Shown: one piece after another, positions 61,028 to 64,000 of the stretch | Position numbering within the stretch: the first letter of the stretch is position 1 | Layout of the letters: each line of letters begins with the position of its first letter | Source of the DNA: Albugo candida | Taxonomy: Eukaryota; Oomycota; Peronosporomycetes; Albuginales; Albuginaceae | Direction of reading: 5' to 3' | Length of the DNA: 64,000 nucleotides | Assembly (NCBI GenBank): GCA_905220665.1 | Contig: CAJNAR010000145.1 | Span: 1 to 64,000, forward strand | Translations under genes and position numbers: made by a program | The notes under the pieces: model-generated | The model's database searches: none | Seen by the model: the letters and a program-made list of their open reading frames with translations, nothing else | Told to the model about the DNA's origin: nothing

Positions 61028-63481
61028 GTTGAAGCTGTCTATATCACCAGAATTGGACGAAAATAACTTCTCTAAATGCCTAGACTCTAATAAATTACAT
61101 AAAATACATGCAGATGTGACTTCCAAAGTCACGCAAAAGCGAACTTGGCGCAAGCAAAGACCGGTGAGTAGACTAGACCACTCAGACCAGATTTATAAGA
61201 GCTCGCGCCTTCGTATCTTGAAAAGAGTTGATCTACTGGAGGAATATCGTTTAGCTCAACCCGATTGCAATAGGCCGAACAAAACCGTCTGAAGCTGATC
61301 AAGCTGTGCGGGATCATAGTACTGCGGCTGGTAAAACCGAATATGGGCACTGAATGTGCTATTGATCACCGATATAGCTGGTCCTGTTGGTGTTGAAGAT
61401 GCTAGATCGAATAGTCTTCGATTGCGATCCGTCCAGATGAAGTGCATCGCAATGGCAACCAATTCAAACCAAAGATCCTCCAGCACCACCCTGAATGGCT
61501 TCCACGTTTCACGGAGGAAAGGAAGTCGTAGACACGCAATGTACGACCCCTTAGGTCGAGCTGAAAAAAGCTATTCACGATGGATATAGCTCTTCCCAAA
61601 TCGTGTATGTCCTACTACAGTCGAAAAACGGATGCTGATAACTTTCCACCTCACCACAATGCTCCTGTGTGCACAAGATGATTTCCGAACGAGCTTGCTT
61701 CATAAACCAGAACCGGGATCGCACTGGTAGAATTGAATATGTAAGTCGGAGCCACGAAGACGTTGAAAACCTTTTGAGAAATCCTTTACTCAAGTCGAAG
61801 CAGCTATCCGCTCCCTCTCCGGTAAAAGCATCAACATTGGGTGCGGCTTATTTGGTGGTTCTGCTATACTAATAACTCGAAAGAGTTGATTCCGAGGAAT
61901 ATTTGGAAAGAACACTTTCTTATCCGAAACTTGGATACCAAAATAAAACGGATGAGCTCCGGAAAGTGAACACTCAGGACACAACAACACACCCTCTGGT
62001 TGAAGTCAACGAAGAATTTGAGTAGCTTTGACGTACAATCGTCGCAAAAGCTTGGTCATGGAAACTTCAGCTCGAGTGCCATCTGAGTGCGTACTGAAAC
62101 GCAAGACAAACTCGCAATACGAATCGAACAAAGTTGATCTTTTACCGAACAAGTCACGCAGAGAACGGATACGAAAAGCTTGAGCGAACTGCATCCGAAA
62201 AGTACGCGCAGGTTCTAGGACCATTCTCATACATCGACGATGAGCAACAGCACTAGTAGAACGTTGTCGCTGCTCAAAGTGAAGATGATTATCCATATAA
62301 AGCCACACAGGAGCATTTGACATAACTATTTATTGCTCCTGCGAAGACAAAGTCGTCGGTGTGAGCTCCCATTTACTTTGACTCCACCCAACGCACGTCT
62401 GCTTCCACCATGATGACGCTACATTCCAACGAACCATGGTAGCATGCCGTCGAGGTGATATCGTTAAGATATCAAGCGGTTCGAACGGTCCAAAGTTGGG
62501 TAAGATGGTCTTCACCATCTCCATTCCAGTCAGTGTCCAGTTGCTTGGAACAGCCGTACTTGAATGGAGCCCAAATTGTTGGAGGAATTGGATTTGTTGC
62601 TTCTTTAATTGATTTTCGATCATCGGAACCTGTAAACCACCTTGTGAATAAGGTAGATATAAAAGTTCCGATGGAAATAGTTGCATGTGCTTTGAAACCC
62701 GCTCGTACTTTCGACTAAACACAAATCGATTTAACATCGATTGCGAGCGTCGCAGTAAATGCTGCGGGATATGAAATGTGCCGTAAAATGCCATAATCTT
62801 GACAAAGCCATAGTCTGCGCCACCAGTAAACGTCCACGCAGCGTTCTTGCACGACGAAACCACTAACGAAAACCACCATAGAAACGATCTTCTAGGAATT
62901 CAATCATCAAATCACCCACTGGTGATTGACTGGAAGGAACTCCTAAATACTTGACCGACTCGCAACGTGATAGAACTTTCAAAAAAGGGAACGGCTGACA
63001 TACTTGACGACAATTAAGAGGAAGTAAAGTCGACTTGGACAGATTTAACTTTGCTCCTGAAGCATCACAATAATGATGAACGATATCAAGCTGAGCCTCC
63101 ACTCCACCGAGCGAAGACGATAACAAAGTCGAGTCGTCCGCAAAGAATAAACTGGTTGATGTATCCATTGGAGTGATACAAATACCAGGGCCGTCGTTCC
63201 TCCGCAATAAATTACCCAACGGCTCGATTGTTATGAGGAAGAGCAATGCGGAGAGTGGATCAGCTTGTTTCCCTCCCCGATATGGAGTGATCCTCGGTGA
63301 AAGCGTTTCATTCAACAACAACGAAACAGACGTGTTGGTGTATAGAAGCTTTGTCCACTTGATAAAGGAATTTCCGCAATACATTTTCGAAAGCACTGCA
63401 AACATGTACGACGAGACCACTCGATCGTACGCTTTCTCATAATCGAGAAAGCTTGCATAAGCTTTTTCACCACGATGAGTG
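61028..63481 (-). mobile_element. 5'-truncated LINE inserted in pseudogene E
   Basis: 2,454 bp flanked by a perfect 16-bp direct repeat. From its 5' junction the minus strand reads directly into the reverse-transcriptase domain: FLDYEKAYDRV (motif A region), GGKQADPLSALLFLITIEPL, LFFADDSTLL (catalytic FADD) and VKYLGVPSS. After a TAG near 62863 the next frames carry RRARTLRGRLLVAQTM, LPYSQGGLQVPM, the FRIRSLRDL region, a C-terminal zinc knuckle-like C-x4-C-x6-H-x4-C (near 61680-61610), and FIWTDRNRRLFD (near 61430). The endonuclease and the N-terminal reverse-transcriptase motifs are absent, as is usual for 5'-truncated insertions. The 3' end is shared with the copies at 28196 and 50330. The L1/Tx1-like group is probable but not proven. 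Confidence 0.85.
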
Positions 63482-63615
63482 CGCGTGGTTTGACCTACGA
63501 CGCTCTGTTTGTATCTCATCGAAGAAGAAAAAGCAACACCCCCATGAAATTTCAAAATAGAGAGCTCTGTCTCAGAATCGTGTGGCGCGTACGGTATGAC
63601 ATCGTCTATATTCAT
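62863..63615 (-). CDS. Chimeric ORF: CCG pseudogene tail fused to LINE reverse transcriptase
   Basis: An unbroken 250-codon frame starts with MNIDDVIPYAPHDS, which belongs to pseudogene E (homologous to B near 22700-22800). It passes through the 16-bp target duplication at 63482-63497 and continues into the LINE reverse-transcriptase palm with FADD. The fusion is an accident of insertion in frame. Nothing suggests that it is expressed. The reverse-transcriptase fingers are missing, so activity is unlikely. Confidence 0.7.
   Translation of the reverse strand: MNIDDVIPYAPHDSETELSILKFHGGVAFSSSMRYKQSVVGQTTRTHRGEKAYASFLDYEKAYDRVVSSYMFAVLSKMYCGNSFIKWTKLLYTNTSVSLLLNETLSPRITPYRGGKQADPLSALLFLITIEPLGNLLRRNDGPGICITPMDTSTSLFFADDSTLLSSSLGGVEAQLDIVHHYCDASGAKLNLSKSTLLPLNCRQVCQPFPFLKVLSRCESVKYLGVPSSQSPVGDLMIEFLEDRFYGGFR
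63482..63497. repeat. Target-site duplication, right copy
   Basis: The identical 16-bp partner of 61012-61027. On the minus strand it is the last part of pseudogene E before the LINE. Confidence 0.9.
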
Positions 63616-64000
63616 TGAAAAGAGAGAGATGGAATACTCTAGTACTTAGCTTTGCAATAAAATAGATGACTATGGGGGAAACTTTTCGAGGTCAGTTTGC
63701 AGCATACACAATTTCCGGCTGTTGTTGCATTGCAAATGGAATAGGTCGATAAATGTGCTCTGACCTTTGATCAGATAAACACGCTTATCTTTATTGCTGG
63801 CAACCATAATTATGTCTTTGACACCAACCTTTTCCAAAAGCCAGAAGTGACAATTCTCACTTTGTGCTTGGATGAGTGCCAAAAGTCTAGTGTAAGACGG
63901 AAGTGATCTGCGTTTTTTTTCTTACTTCTGAGTTGACAAAGAGGAGATGCATCAGGATTACAAAAACGACCGTTTTAGATGCATTTTGTTTTGTCCAGAG

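Larger units (their letters stand above)
59461..63984 (-). pseudogene. CCG-type secreted protein, pseudogene E, split by a LINE
   Basis: The ATG at 63984 starts a signal-peptide-like region (VVFVILMHLLFVNS after a frameshift). The CCG motif near 63850 reads CHFWLLEKVG, so its second Cys is Trp. Module 1 continues as IIMVASNKDKRVYLIKG to DLEKFPP, then through 63498. After the inserted LINE the gene resumes at 61011. Matches to B follow: ISVFAFTSFM, RNQIEMMRHD, EIACLSVETSQSSRLRFLNCLV (60460-60340), FCKYYRTEYKIN near 60165, ESCVKCVKKN near 60045, KQVCKMHD (59880), and the final Y-V-W-L-R, PCVSENSCTEL and YISDDMRPW region. TAA is at 59461. In ELWYD the Trp codon has become TGA. Several other shifts are present. 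Confidence 0.8.

Overview
The window is a chromosome end of a eukaryote, most likely a white-rust oomycete of the genus Albugo. Three things point there. It begins with a C-rich plant/oomycete-type telomere (CCCTAAA, with CCTAAA, CACTAAA and CACTACA variants, about 1-708). It carries a family of secreted, cysteine-rich proteins with the CX2CX5G ('CCG') motif known from Albugo candida. Its transposons (a DDE transposase family, LINEs, Ty1/copia elements, a MULE) are of kinds common in oomycetes. The genus is an inference. No rRNA, tRNA or housekeeping gene was recognised.

Only one long intact gene is visible: a secreted 725-residue CCG protein on the + strand (36881-39058). Around it are broken relatives, named A to F: A, 6442 to 4584 on the minus strand; B, 22338-24417 plus; C, the intact gene; D, 57646-59441 plus; E, 63984 to 59461 minus; and a weaker candidate F, near 50116 to 49057 minus. 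Alignment by eye shows one shared layout: signal peptide, CCG module, several further C-x2-C ... C-x(4-5)-C modules, a C-x(5-6)-P-x2-[VI]-C step, and a last module with Y-[VI]-W-[ML]-R. B and E form one subtype, C and D another, and A is more diverged.

Two family members were broken by transposons inside or just after the first module. E is split by a 5'-truncated LINE (61028-63481) flanked by a perfect 16-bp direct repeat, which makes an ORF that reads from the CCG protein into reverse transcriptase. D is cut by a DDE transposon (about 55107-57645). D and E lie tail to tail, their ends about 20 bp apart.

The rest is a transposon graveyard: three copies of one DDE transposase (1957-3825, 27770-28140, 55107-57645), LINE remnants (26207-27110, 28196-30140, 50330-51500, 61028-63481), copia remnants (7900-11100, 32870-35030, 40912-42690, 43830-46080), and a MULE remnant with a SWIM-like finger (17870-19150). 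The long 'empty' stretches between them are AT-rich with only short ORFs. At least one (7900-11100) proved to be a very decayed copia element, so other deserts may also be unrecognised old elements. The sequence has three single ambiguous bases (8617, 48573, 54334).
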